The notes: generated by a model not told the origin, from the sequence alone. A stretch of 64,000 nucleotides of DNA from an uncultured Angelakisella sp. (GCA_934524965.1 CAKSYU010000002.1:1-64000), one strand, 5' to 3'. Positions 49,989 to 58,182 are shown, counted from the stretch's first letter. Numbers and translations: made by a program.

Positions 49989-51145
49989 TCACACCGCCTT
50001 TCGCTGTCATGATGGGGCTGGGTCGTTTTTCCCAGCCCCATTGCCGATAAAAACGCATCATCATACTGCTGCCTGATCTCCTCTCCAAAGCGGCGGTTGT
50101 CCTCCTCGGCTTGGATCGCGCGGGAAGTATTTATCAGTTCCGCAAAACTGCTTTCGCCCTTAAGGTACCCGCTTATCCCATACAGCAGACGGTCGCGCCC
50201 TGTCAGCGGCTCGGTTTCCCTCACAAGGTTAAGGTAGTTGCTTACCGCAAGGGAAAAATAATCTCCCGCCCACAGCCAGCCGCTTTCATCATAGCCGCAG
50301 CAAAATGCCTGCATATCACTGCAATCTCCCATCTGGCGGCAGTGCTCCGCGGCTTCATCAGCATGCCGCAGCCACGGCTCGTTTGCCGGGAAGCCGCGCT
50401 CCAGCAGCGTTCTTTTATCCCATGCGGGCAGGTAATACAGCACAAGTGGCGGCTTTTCGCTTTCTCCGTAAGGGTTCATCTCCCGCACAATATCTCCGCA
50501 GCAAAACGGTGTAGGAATATCCACCCAGATATCCAAAAACAGCTCCAGCATGGGGTCATGGCTGACGCCGCAGGGCTTAAAGGGCGGCAGCATCAATCGA
50601 AAGTCCCTGTCTTGATATAATCTGCACTTTTCGCCGTCATAGATGTATTTGCTGTCCCCATACACCCGATGTCGGGTAAATTCTATCAGGGCAGTTGCGT
50701 CATATTCGCGTTTATCCTTTCCCTCCATCTCCCGCAGGTGTTCTTTTGCCGCTTGCCGGCAGATTTCGAAGCTTGTATAGGGCGCGCTTTCCGGCGACCA
50801 GCCGGTACTTTCCGCCTCTCCCGCTCCGCCGCCGTGATAGTTGAGCCGAAAGGAATAAATACAGCTTTCCCCATCGGGGAAACTCTCGACCGCCTTTTTC
50901 TGTGCCTCCATATACTGCCGCAGAAAGCCGTAAAAGCTATCCGTCGCCGGAAGATGCAGTCTCTGTGTCATGGCGCGGTCCGGAACCGTCATCATCAGTT
51001 CCTCCCACACGGTCATTTTCTCCTCCAGCGTAGCGTTGTAGCTCATATAAATAAGATAAGCTGCTTCTATGGCATTCGGTTGGTAATTGATTGTCCTCAA
51101 ATGTTCACGGATATCCCGCGAGCCGACAAAGCTGTAAATATCCAT
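49979..51145 (-). CDS. Uncharacterised protein (388 aa)
   Basis: 388 residues starting MDIYSFVGSRDIREHLRTIN; acidic, soluble, with no signal or membrane helix. The C-terminal region carries several Trp/Tyr/Cys-rich blocks (FCCGYDESGWLWAGDYFSLAVSNYLNL). It is like hypothetical proteins of gut Clostridia that begin with the same MDIYSFxGSxDIREHL pattern; no function known to me. It is fifth in a six-gene operon. No strong ribosome site precedes it (GAGAGAAAT). Confidence 0.75.
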   Translation of the reverse strand: MDIYSFVGSRDIREHLRTINYQPNAIEAAYLIYMSYNATLEEKMTVWEELMMTVPDRAMTQRLHLPATDSFYGFLRQYMEAQKKAVESFPDGESCIYSFRLNYHGGGAGEAESTGWSPESAPYTSFEICRQAAKEHLREMEGKDKREYDATALIEFTRHRVYGDSKYIYDGEKCRLYQDRDFRLMLPPFKPCGVSHDPMLELFLDIWVDIPTPFCCGDIVREMNPYGESEKPPLVLYYLPAWDKRTLLERGFPANEPWLRHADEAAEHCRQMGDCSDMQAFCCGYDESGWLWAGDYFSLAVSNYLNLVRETEPLTGRDRLLYGISGYLKGESSFAELINTSRAIQAEEDNRRFGEEIRQQYDDAFLSAMGLGKTTQPHHDSERRCESQ

Positions 51146-51204
51146 ATTTCTCTCCCATTCGCAGTCAAAACCAATTCCTTCGCTTGATAAAGACCCCCCG
51201 CTTT

Positions 51205-51669
51205 TTAACGGTGTAAATCCGGATCAGCCCGAACCAGCGCGTCCATCATTTTGTGATACACCACCTGATTGGGGTAATAACGGTAGTCGGCAAAAATCGT
51301 GATACCCATACCTTCAAAATGCTCCAGAATAGCGGCGGCACAGGCGGCACTGCGGCTTTGTCCGTACTCGCATTGGCACAGAATATCCAGTCCGTCTGTT
51401 CTTGCTTGATAAATAAACTCTGCCAGCTCATCTGCCTCCGGCAGGTAGGTTTCATAGGTCAGCCCCACATCAGTCAGCGCTTTCAGGTCTAAATCGTGAG
51501 CAGCCACAGGGAACACCCGCTCCGCTTTGCCGTTATAGTCTGGCGGCGGGGTAGGCACAGCGTTCCGCCGTGAGGGCGGATCATAAAAGGTGATTACCGC
51601 CGTGCGGGGCGGAAATCCGGTGCGCAGCAGGTTTTCCGCATCTTTTCGGGAACAGATGGTCACCTTCAT
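51205..51669 (-). CDS. Tyrosine/dual-specificity phosphatase-like protein
   Basis: 154 residues. The P-loop CQCEYGQSRSAACAAAILEHF contains a CX5R motif (CEYGQSR near 105-111), and an upstream acidic loop (PEADELAEFI) follows the pattern of small cysteine phosphatases. The N-terminal RTAVITFYDPPSRR is typical of clostridial relatives. The substrate is unknown. ATG 51669 fits GAGAGG better than the ATG two codons earlier. Confidence 0.78.
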   Translation of the reverse strand: MKVTICSRKDAENLLRTGFPPRTAVITFYDPPSRRNAVPTPPPDYNGKAERVFPVAAHDLDLKALTDVGLTYETYLPEADELAEFIYQARTDGLDILCQCEYGQSRSAACAAAILEHFEGMGITIFADYRYYPNQVVYHKMMDALVRADPDLHR

Positions 51670-51680
51670 AGGCATTCCTC

Positions 51681-52511
51681 TCAGTAATCAAAGTCAATAT
51701 CACATTCTGTCATGCCGGGCAGCAGCGGATACTTGTACCAGCGTGCTACTTCAAATTCCGGATATTCGTCATGCTCCACTACATATTGCAGAATATACCG
51801 GTAGAAAGAAAAGTACTGGTACTCCAGCGTATTGGCAAGCATCGGCAGTATATACCGCTTAAAGGCGCAGAACTTCTCAAAAGTGCGATCGACCAGTTCC
51901 TCTGTAACAGGTTTGTCAAGGACGCCCTCGCCGTAAAGGTTCTCCAATATAGACCTGCATTCATCGGGGAATTCGCAGAACGGATCAAAGACCCGTTCCT
52001 CATACTGCCTCATTGTCAGCTTGTTCGCCCGCTTCTCAAAATACTCGTCGTCGGAAACCTCGGAAAGATACACCAAGGAGGAGATCGTCTGCAATCGGCA
52101 GCACACCTTGGTTGCCCATTCCTCATAGCGGGGGTGGTCTTTCCCCAGCGCCAGCGCCGCAGCCAATGCCCGGGGGCAAGAAAAATGATGGTATCCCAGC
52201 TGTTGGCATAGCTCCTTTTGGGTCACCGCAATAAACCTCGGGTGCATATTTATAATCCACTCCGGTCTTTCGATGTTTGCCATGCCGACCCCTCCCACCT
52301 TGTACAGCTCACGGTACTCCCGCAGTGACATACCGTTGCCGGGGGAATACTCGTCCTCATTTTCCATATCCAGCGGGTCGTACTCCCAGCCGCAGTGCTC
52401 ACAGATCCATTGCATATCCAGCGTAGGGTGTCCGCACACCGGGCAGGTCACAACGCCAAATTGTCCTAAGCGGTACTCCGGCGTATTTTTCAGGTAACGC
52501 AGCTCATGCAT
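51681..52511 (-). CDS. CPCC zinc-ribbon domain protein
   Basis: 276 residues. The N-terminal CPVCGHPTLDMQWICEHCGWEYDP and NGMSLREYRELY (about 23-72) are a CPCC-type cysteine-rich domain; two CxxC pairs should bind zinc. The remaining 200 residues are helical with no family I recognise. CPCC proteins occur in many accessory and toxin-immunity loci; no toxin is evident here. GGGGAGG site; overlaps the deiminase gene by 8 bp. Confidence 0.78.
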   Translation of the reverse strand: MHELRYLKNTPEYRLGQFGVVTCPVCGHPTLDMQWICEHCGWEYDPLDMENEDEYSPGNGMSLREYRELYKVGGVGMANIERPEWIINMHPRFIAVTQKELCQQLGYHHFSCPRALAAALALGKDHPRYEEWATKVCCRLQTISSLVYLSEVSDDEYFEKRANKLTMRQYEERVFDPFCEFPDECRSILENLYGEGVLDKPVTEELVDRTFEKFCAFKRYILPMLANTLEYQYFSFYRYILQYVVEHDEYPEFEVARWYKYPLLPGMTECDIDFDY

Positions 52512-53394
52512 GGAATAGCCTCCCCATGCCCTTTCGGGCGTTCTTCTTGCTTTTTTCTGTCACTTTGATCAGGTTGCTGAAAGGGTCTGTCTGCTCCGTC
52601 CAGCTGATGCAGTTCAGGCAGCCGCCCTCAGCGGCGATCCGCGGGATCATAACCGGCTCCACCGGTTTTGTAAAAAGCCGCCGCGCCGTCTCCAGCGCCT
52701 CGGCGTCCTTCTCCAGCCCAAACACCGGTAGGAAGATGGCTTCGTCCGTTTCCAAAAAATTGAGGTAGCAGCCGGCAGCGCTGATTCCCTTAGCCGGCAC
52801 AAAGGGGAAATCCACCGTATCCAGCCCGTGCCATTCCAGCACGGTTTTTACCTGCTGCTCAAAGCCCCGGGGCGAAAGCGGACGGTTGCACAGCACGGTA
52901 TTCTTGCTCAGCGCCCGCACCATGCCGTCGGCATGACCGGTCATGTCGCTTTTCAGCGAGGGGATAATGATGACCGGCATATTCAGTTGGCGGGTAAGCC
53001 GCCGCACCAGCTTCGCCGGCGCCGTCTCGGGGTTTTCGGCAAATACACGGTCGCTGATGATAACGCGCGGACCGTTGCCGCATTCCACAAACACCATGTT
53101 GCCCCCGTCCAGCGAGATCACGCTGAAATGCTTTACCGGCTCCTCCAGCTGCGGCGCAACGGTTTTCATGTCCGTCCGCAGCTCAGGGTTTTCCGCCAGA
53201 TAGGATGGCGCATAGCGGAAAGAGACCATCTGCCGAACGGCGCCGTTCTCCCGCACCGGCATAAAGTCCCGCAGCCAAATATCCTTCGTACCCTCCAGCA
53301 GCCGGTAGGGCACATGGTGCTTTCCCAGCGCCGCGAAGATTGCCGCCGCTTCCTCCGGGAACCTTTGCGGCAGGAGGGCAGAGAAGTAGACCAT
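52504..53394 (-). CDS. Agmatine/peptidyl-arginine deiminase family protein (short form)
   Basis: 296 residues of the guanidino-modifying fold: DIWLRDFMPVRENG near 39-52, VISLDGGNMVFVE near 92-104, DMTGHADGMVRAL near 150-162 (His/Asp pair) and AEGGCLNCISW near 256-266 with the presumed catalytic Cys. True agmatine deiminases are about 365 residues and start with a WxMWP-type block that is missing here, so the substrate may differ. AAAGGAG site; 24 bp after the HNH gene. Confidence 0.82.
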   Translation of the reverse strand: MVYFSALLPQRFPEEAAAIFAALGKHHVPYRLLEGTKDIWLRDFMPVRENGAVRQMVSFRYAPSYLAENPELRTDMKTVAPQLEEPVKHFSVISLDGGNMVFVECGNGPRVIISDRVFAENPETAPAKLVRRLTRQLNMPVIIIPSLKSDMTGHADGMVRALSKNTVLCNRPLSPRGFEQQVKTVLEWHGLDTVDFPFVPAKGISAAGCYLNFLETDEAIFLPVFGLEKDAEALETARRLFTKPVEPVMIPRIAAEGGCLNCISWTEQTDPFSNLIKVTEKSKKNARKGMGRLFHA

Positions 53395-53418
53395 ATGTAG
53401 GCTCCTTTAAAACAGAAT

Positions 53419-54030
53419 TTAGATGGCACCCAAACGATCAGCTTTGATATGTCCCCAGAATTTCTTGATAGCCGGTGCGAGATATTCCACGAATTCTTCT
53501 CGCGAGATCATATCGCTTTTGGCATTATTGCAGATAACACAGGCGAACCTGCAATTCTCGGGACAATACCCTCCGTCAGGATCCATACGCTCAATTTGCA
53601 AATTGCCGCTAAAGCTCGGCTTTTTGGAATGAATAAGCCCATTATCAAATGCCGCGCTAAGGGTTTCATCATCTACCCCGCAATAGCAGCAATGGCATTT
53701 TCCGTTGTCGTCCATCTCGGAAAGCCACCACTCCATAAAAAGACAAAAATCATTATGAAAGGGAGCCTCATTCTTTCCGTTCTGTTTGGCAGAGAACCGC
53801 CGGTAGATATTCTGAATACCATCTTTTACAATACGGGCATACTCCTTCTCCTTAAAGTATTTGTCAAAGGAACTGCCCAACCCCAGTTCTTTCAGCATAG
53901 CAACGGTATTACTTTGCTGCCGTTCAATTGCGTACCTTGCCAAAAATGTCTTGTCCCCGTCCGAAAGGTTCTCCGCCAAGTGCGGGTATTTCTTTGTCAA
54001 GTACAGATCTAACAGTTTTTTGCTTTCCAT
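53419..54030 (-). CDS. HNH-type nuclease-like protein
   Basis: 203 residues, more AT-rich than its neighbours. The N-terminal 100 residues are helical; the C-terminal part has CHCCYCGVD, then LQIERMDPDGGYCPENCRFACVICNNAKSD-type spacing (two CxxC pairs and an ERMD in place of the usual HH/DH, followed by the final N...K helix), which matches the ICEA/HNH endonuclease fold. Could act on DNA in defence or mobile-element biology. AAAGGAG site; first gene of the six-gene operon. Confidence 0.75.
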   Translation of the reverse strand: MESKKLLDLYLTKKYPHLAENLSDGDKTFLARYAIERQQSNTVAMLKELGLGSSFDKYFKEKEYARIVKDGIQNIYRRFSAKQNGKNEAPFHNDFCLFMEWWLSEMDDNGKCHCCYCGVDDETLSAAFDNGLIHSKKPSFSGNLQIERMDPDGGYCPENCRFACVICNNAKSDMISREEFVEYLAPAIKKFWGHIKADRLGAI

Positions 54031-54072
54031 TTTTCATTCTCCTTTCCGTTTCGCCATGGTTCATACACTTTC

Positions 54073-54100
54073 ATTATACCAGACCTCCCCAGAAAAGCAA
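54073..54100 (-). promoter_or_regulatory. Promoter of the HNH-deiminase-CPCC operon
   Basis: Minus strand TTGCTT (54095-54100), 16 bp, TATAAT (54073-54078). Confidence 0.8.
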
Positions 54101-54130
54101 ATGTTTCCAATCCCCGATCATTCTCACCTG

Positions 54131-54436
54131 TTACCACCCCAGGTACTCGTTGCGCTCGTGGATCGCCGCAATGGCGTAGCAGCGGTACCACTTTGTCGCC
54201 AGCGGATAGTCCTCCTCGCTTTCGTACATCGCCGCTATCCGCTCCATCGCGCAGTTATTGCCCAGCCGTGCCGCCTGCATATACCACGCAAAGGCCTTCG
54301 AGGGGTCACGCTCCGCCCCTCTCCCATACTCATACCGCCACGCCAGCCGCATCATCGCGTCGGAGCCTTTCCGCCGCTCGGCGCACGCCCACAGGTGGGC
54401 ATATTCCTCAAACGCAGGTGATACTGTTATCTCCAT
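54131..54436 (-). CDS. Sel1-like repeat protein
   Basis: 101 residues with two Sel1-type helical repeats: AMMRLAWRYEYGRGAERDPSKAFAWYMQAA-type followed by AMERIAAMYESEEDYPLATKWY. Such repeats are protein-interaction scaffolds. ATG 54436 has AAAGGAGAG; an in-frame ATG at 54454 precedes that site. It follows the FtsH-like gene by 33 bp and probably shares its transcript. Confidence 0.85.
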   Translation of the reverse strand: MEITVSPAFEEYAHLWACAERRKGSDAMMRLAWRYEYGRGAERDPSKAFAWYMQAARLGNNCAMERIAAMYESEEDYPLATKWYRCYAIAAIHERNEYLGW

Positions 54437-54469
54437 TTCTGTCTCTCCTTTCATGCGGTGCTTTTGCTG

Positions 54470-55933
54470 TCACGCTTCATTTTCAGCCATTCGGTTTCTC
54501 TGGTGCTCCTCCAGCTTGCGGCGGATCTCTTGTCTCAGCTTCTCGGCACGCTCGCTCATCGGCTGCCCGTCTTCATTCGCTTCGTACTGCGAGGAAACCT
54601 CTATAACAGCGTCCTCCTCTTCGCCATTGTACTGCAAGGAAGCATCGGGAACCGCCGCGGGACTCCCCTTTACGGTTGTGCTGCGGATTTTTTGGATATC
54701 GGAATACAACAGCGTTTTCTTCTCGATCAGTGCCTCCGTGACCGCTTTCAGGAATGCGTCGTTTTTGGCAAGGATACCTTTCGCCTTGTTGTAGCACCGC
54801 TCCAGCTCCGCCTGCACTGCAGTCTCGCTGCGGGCATTCAGGCTTTCGGACATGCCGGAGGAGTCTTTGCTTTCAACATCATACAGCGCAAATCCCATTC
54901 TTCCGTCAAGGGAAATGGTATTGCGAATAAGATTGACCGCCCGGTTAATGTCGCTGCGGCAGCCGTCCGCCGTCTGCCCCGCATAGTGCATTTCCACCGC
55001 GGCTTTGCCGCTCAGGGTAATGATCGCATCGTCGATATCATCGTAGATCGTCTGACAATTGTGGACAAAGCCGCCGCAGCTGTTCTCCCGGGAGGGAAGC
55101 AGCGAGGCAAATCCGACACTGCCGGGACACAGGATCTCGCACACCACCAAATGCCCCGCTTCGTGGAGCGCTACATTTCTTACCACCTCATCGGAAATAT
55201 AGGTGGCGTTCTCCTGCGCGCCGTATTGCTGCTTCAGAACAGCGCTTACCATATCCTCCATTTGGATGCGGTCTTTGCGGGAAAAGGCGGCATGGATCGC
55301 CGCTTCGTTCAGGATCGTTGCCAGCTCGGCGCAGGAGTTATAGCTCATCATCTTTGTCAGGTCCTGCATATCAATGCCCTCGGCTACCTTCTTCTTTTCC
55401 AGGTAGTAGGCAATGATCTCCGCTGCATCGGATTTTGTCGGAGTGCGCACATAGATTTTTCGGTCAAACCGTCCGGAGCGCCGCAGCGAATCCGGCAGCT
55501 TGCAGGTCTCATTTGCCGTGGCAAGCACAAATACATTGATATCCTTTACATCGTCGATCCCCGACTGCACCGCGACATACTCCGGCGCGTCACAGCGGGA
55601 GGCGTCCTCGTTGGCGAACTTGTCCATATCGTCAAGGAAAACAATGGCAGGCGCCTCCTTTTTTGCTTTGGCAAAAGCCTTCGTAATGCTGTCTACAAAG
55701 GCATCGCCGCCCTTGTCCCGGCGCACCGTAATGGTTTTCAGTCCGCTTTCCTCTATAAAGCACTTTGCCAAAAGCGTTTTGCCCAAGCCGGGATCACCGT
55801 ACAGCAGCACACCGTGCGGCAGATGTGCGCCCATTTCCTCATAGATCGTCCAGTTGCGGAACATATCGCAGATTTGCAAAAGCTCCTGCTTGATCGACTT
55901 GTACCCAATGACCTTGTCAAAACTGTTCATCAT
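54470..55933 (-). CDS. Soluble FtsH-like AAA+ metalloprotease
   Basis: 487 residues. An AAA+ module (Walker A GDPGLGKT at 46-53, Walker B AIVFLDDMDKF near 93-103, sensor ATANET, SRH-like RRSGRFDRKIYVRTP) is followed by an M41-type peptidase domain (HEAGH near 255-260 and the third zinc ligand Asp in DGCRSDINRAVNLI). Unlike FtsH there is no N-terminal membrane anchor, so it should be cytosolic. The C-terminal tail is acidic then basic. The start is ATG 55933 after AGAGG (55930 is also possible). Confidence 0.88.
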   Translation of the reverse strand: MMNSFDKVIGYKSIKQELLQICDMFRNWTIYEEMGAHLPHGVLLYGDPGLGKTLLAKCFIEESGLKTITVRRDKGGDAFVDSITKAFAKAKKEAPAIVFLDDMDKFANEDASRCDAPEYVAVQSGIDDVKDINVFVLATANETCKLPDSLRRSGRFDRKIYVRTPTKSDAAEIIAYYLEKKKVAEGIDMQDLTKMMSYNSCAELATILNEAAIHAAFSRKDRIQMEDMVSAVLKQQYGAQENATYISDEVVRNVALHEAGHLVVCEILCPGSVGFASLLPSRENSCGGFVHNCQTIYDDIDDAIITLSGKAAVEMHYAGQTADGCRSDINRAVNLIRNTISLDGRMGFALYDVESKDSSGMSESLNARSETAVQAELERCYNKAKGILAKNDAFLKAVTEALIEKKTLLYSDIQKIRSTTVKGSPAAVPDASLQYNGEEEDAVIEVSSQYEANEDGQPMSERAEKLRQEIRRKLEEHQRNRMAENEA

Positions 55934-56025
55934 TCTACCTCTCATTTTTAGTGTAAATTTCTTTCGTCAACATACTTATACCATGCCGTATGGGATAAAT
56001 CTGACCCACCGGCGGGCGGAAACCC

Positions 56026-56100
56026 TTAGCGCCTCCCAAAGCGGCAGCCGGCGTCTGCACCATGTCTTCGCTTCGCGGCAGCTTTGCCGAATGCACCCAT
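56026..56100 (-). CDS. Possible 24-residue leader peptide upstream of the FtsH-like gene
   Basis: ATG 56100 is preceded by AAAGGAGGAGGAAAT, one of the best ribosome sites in the window, and opens a 24-codon frame MGAFGKAAAKRRHGADAGCR... ending in TAA at 56026. The peptide is very basic. A competing 88-codon frame (56201-55938) runs through the same bases but has no ribosome site. It could be a regulatory leader, a remnant of a decayed gene, or a real small protein. Confidence 0.4.
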   Translation of the reverse strand: MGAFGKAAAKRRHGADAGCRFGRR

Positions 56101-56129
56101 ATTTCCTCCTCCTTTACGAATTTGCCCAC

Positions 56130-56159
56130 AGTATAGCACCCCTTATAATAAAACCTTAA
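56130..56159 (-). promoter_or_regulatory. Promoter of the leader peptide / FtsH-like transcript
   Basis: Minus strand extended -10 TGC-TATACT (56130-56138) with a weak -35 TTAAGG (56154-56159) at 18 bp. Confidence 0.55.
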
Positions 56160-56347
56160 TTTTATAATTTTTATAAATTTATATTTGCGCGTTTCTTCCA
56201 TGTTTTAGGCGATTATTGACAATTTTCCGTTTACTGTCACAAATACATAGTGATATCAAGGCAAATTTTCTCCCATATGCACAATGAAATTCTGCTAATT
56301 GTTGGCTTCATCTGGCTCAAAGAGGAATGTAATCCCAGCTAAGCAGC
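56160..56347. other. AT-rich intergenic stretch with one inverted repeat
   Basis: Far richer in A+T than its surroundings. The only structure seen is TGACA-N13-TGTCA (56217-56221 and 56235-56239). No coding frame with a ribosome site was found. Confidence 0.5.
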
Positions 56348-56372
56348 AAAAAAGGAGCCCTCCTCAGGCTCC
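56348..56372 (-). terminator. Terminator of the carboxypeptidase gene
   Basis: Minus strand GGAGCC-TGAGGAG-GGCTCC then six T. Confidence 0.88.
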
Positions 56373-56398
56373 CCTTGCTTCCTCTCTCGCAGCCGCCG

Positions 56399-57511
56399 TC
56401 ACTTTCTCCGGAACTGCCACCACCTCCGCGGCTGTTCTGCCGCCGGTACTTCCTCTGCCGCGGTCAGCAGCGCCGTACCGATGATGCGTTCCCCGCGCCG
56501 CCATACCACCTGCCCCAGCCGCTGCCCTGCCGCCACCGGCGCGTAGCAGAACGGGCGGTCAAGGTAGACCGTCTGGGTAATGTCGTTTTCCCGCCCCTTA
56601 ATGGCGGTGTAGGTCGGCTGTCCCTGCACGGCAGCGTTTAGTGTGGCTTTGGTACCTCCCACCACCGGCAGCGTAATGTCGTCCGCTGTCAGCGTGCGGC
56701 ATTCGGTCAGCGCAAAATACCGCTCATACAGCGCCGCGTGGGTGTTCCAGTCGTCGGGGCAGTTCAGCGTCACACAGATCAGCCTTACCCCGTCCCGCTC
56801 CGCCGCCGAGACCAGACACCTCCCCGCCTTTTTGGTAAAGCCGGTCTTTACCCCAATGGCGTCCCCGTAAAGAGAAAGCAGCCGGTTGTGGTTCAGCAGG
56901 CTGCGGGCATAGGGCGGCTGTCCGTAGCTTACCGTCATGCGCCGGCTGGCAGCGATCTCGGCAAAAAGTGGGTTTTGCATCGCCGCGCGCGCCAGCAGCG
57001 CCATATCATAGGCGGTGGAGTAGTGCTCCTCGGCGTCCAGCCCGCTGGGAGTCACAAAGTGGGTATTGTTCATGCCAAGCTGGGCGGCTCGCCGGTTCAT
57101 CATCTCCGCAAAGGCTTCGCCGCTTCTCCCGATGCGCACCGCAGCAGCCCCCGCCGCGTCGTTGCCGCTTGCCAGCAGCATTCCCACCGCCAGCGCGTAC
57201 AGTGTCACGGTATCGCCAGTTTGCAGCCCCATGCTGGAGCCCTCCACCTGAATGGCATTTGCGTCCACGGTAAATTCCTGCCGCAGCTCCGGCTGCTCCA
57301 GCGTCAGCAGCGCCGTCATGATCTTGGTGGTGCTCGCCATCGGTAACTGCCGGTGGATCTCCTGCGCGAACAGTACCTCGCCGCTTTCCGCCTCCATCAC
57401 AATGGCGGCGGCAGCCCCTACGCCGTAGTTCTCTCCGGTGATCAGGCACTCGGCGGCAGCGGGCTGGAACAAAAACAGCGCAGCTGTCAGCACCGCGGCA
57501 AATTTTTTCAT
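56399..57511 (-). CDS. D-alanyl-D-alanine carboxypeptidase (DacF/DacA-like)
   Basis: 370 residues: Sec signal (MKKFAAVLTAALFLFQPAAA), then the low-molecular-mass penicillin-binding protein triad STTK (60-63), SGN (115-117) and KTG (222-224), followed by the beta-rich PBP5 C-terminal domain. It trims the terminal D-Ala of peptidoglycan stems. The C-terminus (RRWWQFRRK) is short and basic and could lie on the membrane. ATG 57511 has AGGGGGTG; the GTG at 57520 is less likely. Confidence 0.93.
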   Translation of the reverse strand: MKKFAAVLTAALFLFQPAAAECLITGENYGVGAAAAIVMEAESGEVLFAQEIHRQLPMASTTKIMTALLTLEQPELRQEFTVDANAIQVEGSSMGLQTGDTVTLYALAVGMLLASGNDAAGAAAVRIGRSGEAFAEMMNRRAAQLGMNNTHFVTPSGLDAEEHYSTAYDMALLARAAMQNPLFAEIAASRRMTVSYGQPPYARSLLNHNRLLSLYGDAIGVKTGFTKKAGRCLVSAAERDGVRLICVTLNCPDDWNTHAALYERYFALTECRTLTADDITLPVVGGTKATLNAAVQGQPTYTAIKGRENDITQTVYLDRPFCYAPVAAGQRLGQVVWRRGERIIGTALLTAAEEVPAAEQPRRWWQFRRK

Positions 57512-57565
57512 CGGTCGCACCCCCTTTTTGTCTCTGCCATTTTATGCGGCGGAAATATCGGGGTA

Positions 57566-57595
57566 TGCAAAAGCGGCAGGGACTTCCCTGCCGCT
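57566..57595 (-). terminator. Hairpin terminator between the 47-aa gene and the carboxypeptidase
   Basis: AGCGGCAGGGA / TCCCTGCCGCT, an 11-bp perfect stem with a 2-nt loop. On the minus strand only four T follow, so termination may be partial. Confidence 0.6.
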
Positions 57596-57621
57596 GCGGT
57601 TTTTGTATTGGTTCGGTTCGC

Positions 57622-57765
57622 TCATTCCTCGTCGGTCAGCTCACGGCTGCACAGATAGCGGTGCCCCTCATGCCCGCGGGAGAGCCACTGCGCCAGCATG
57701 GAAAGGACAATGAGCACTGCCGCCGCCCGCGCGATAAACAGGATAAGCTTCCGGATAAATTTCAT
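57622..57765 (-). CDS. 47-residue single-span membrane protein
   Basis: MKFIRKLILFIARAAAVLIV begins a protein with one hydrophobic helix (about 5-25) and a polar tail rich in His, Arg and Glu. The ribosome site AAGGAGGT is close to perfect, and a strong promoter lies 30 bp upstream, so it is likely real although very short. No family recognised. Confidence 0.7.
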   Translation of the reverse strand: MKFIRKLILFIARAAAVLIVLSMLAQWLSRGHEGHRYLCSRELTDEE

Positions 57766-57796
57766 GGTGTGGTGACCTCCTTAGGGCGTTTTTTTC

Positions 57797-57826
57797 ATTA
57801 TACCACGCCCCTCCCCCGCTTGTAAA
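57797..57826 (-). promoter_or_regulatory. Promoter of the 47-residue gene
   Basis: Minus strand TTTACA (57821-57826), 18 bp, TATAAT (57797-57802). Confidence 0.8.
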
Positions 57827-57966
57827 CTACCGCCGAATTAAGAGTACTTTAAGAAATGCGTTTGTCTTTTTCGTGGTCTTCTCGGCGCTTTTCTGTCTCT
57901 CAAAAGTACTGCCGCAATTCCCACCAACACGAAAAAACGAAATTTTTCAAGGTCATCTCTCAGGTT

Positions 57967-58182
57967 TTATCATCGCAGGAGCTATCGCCTTGTCCAAAGG
58001 CTTACGCTCACACCGGCGCCAAATAAAAAAGACGCTCGCCATTTCTGCCATTCCCCTCCCCCGCAAGGAGGGGGTTGTGTGAAGGGGGAACCTTTGCGGG
58101 TTCCCCCTTCGCGTTTCATCAGGGCAGAAGCTATCGCCTTACCCAAAGGCTTGCGCTCCCACGGTACCAATAAAAAAAGAGC
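57967..58182. repeat. Duplicated segment downstream of tRNA-Leu(CAA)
   Basis: Two diverged copies of about 65 bp (57967-58030 and 58114-58182) share GCTATCGCCTT, CCAAAGGCTT, CGCTC and AATAAAAAA in order. Between them are hairpins CCCCTCCC...GGAGGGG-type (58055-58074) and GGGGGAACC...GGTTCCCCC-type (58084-58107), the latter matching the unit at 25609. The 57827-57966 part of this gap shows nothing definite. Confidence 0.7.

Noticed and set aside
55935-56201. 88-codon minus-strand frame upstream of the FtsH-like gene
   Set aside because: No ribosome site, runs through the promoter of the downstream gene and into its start; the 24-codon frame has the better signal.
56217-56239. TGACA-N13-TGTCA inverted repeat as an operator or transposon end
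   Set aside because: Short arms in an AT-rich gap, no promoter beside it and no transposase or target duplication; listed only as a feature of the gap.
57982-58170. 62-codon minus frame encoding GGTRKGSPFTQPPPCGGGEW
   Set aside because: It lies wholly in repeat and hairpin sequence next to a tRNA terminator, with no ribosome site; a similar peptide at 25577 reflects the shared repeat rather than a gene.
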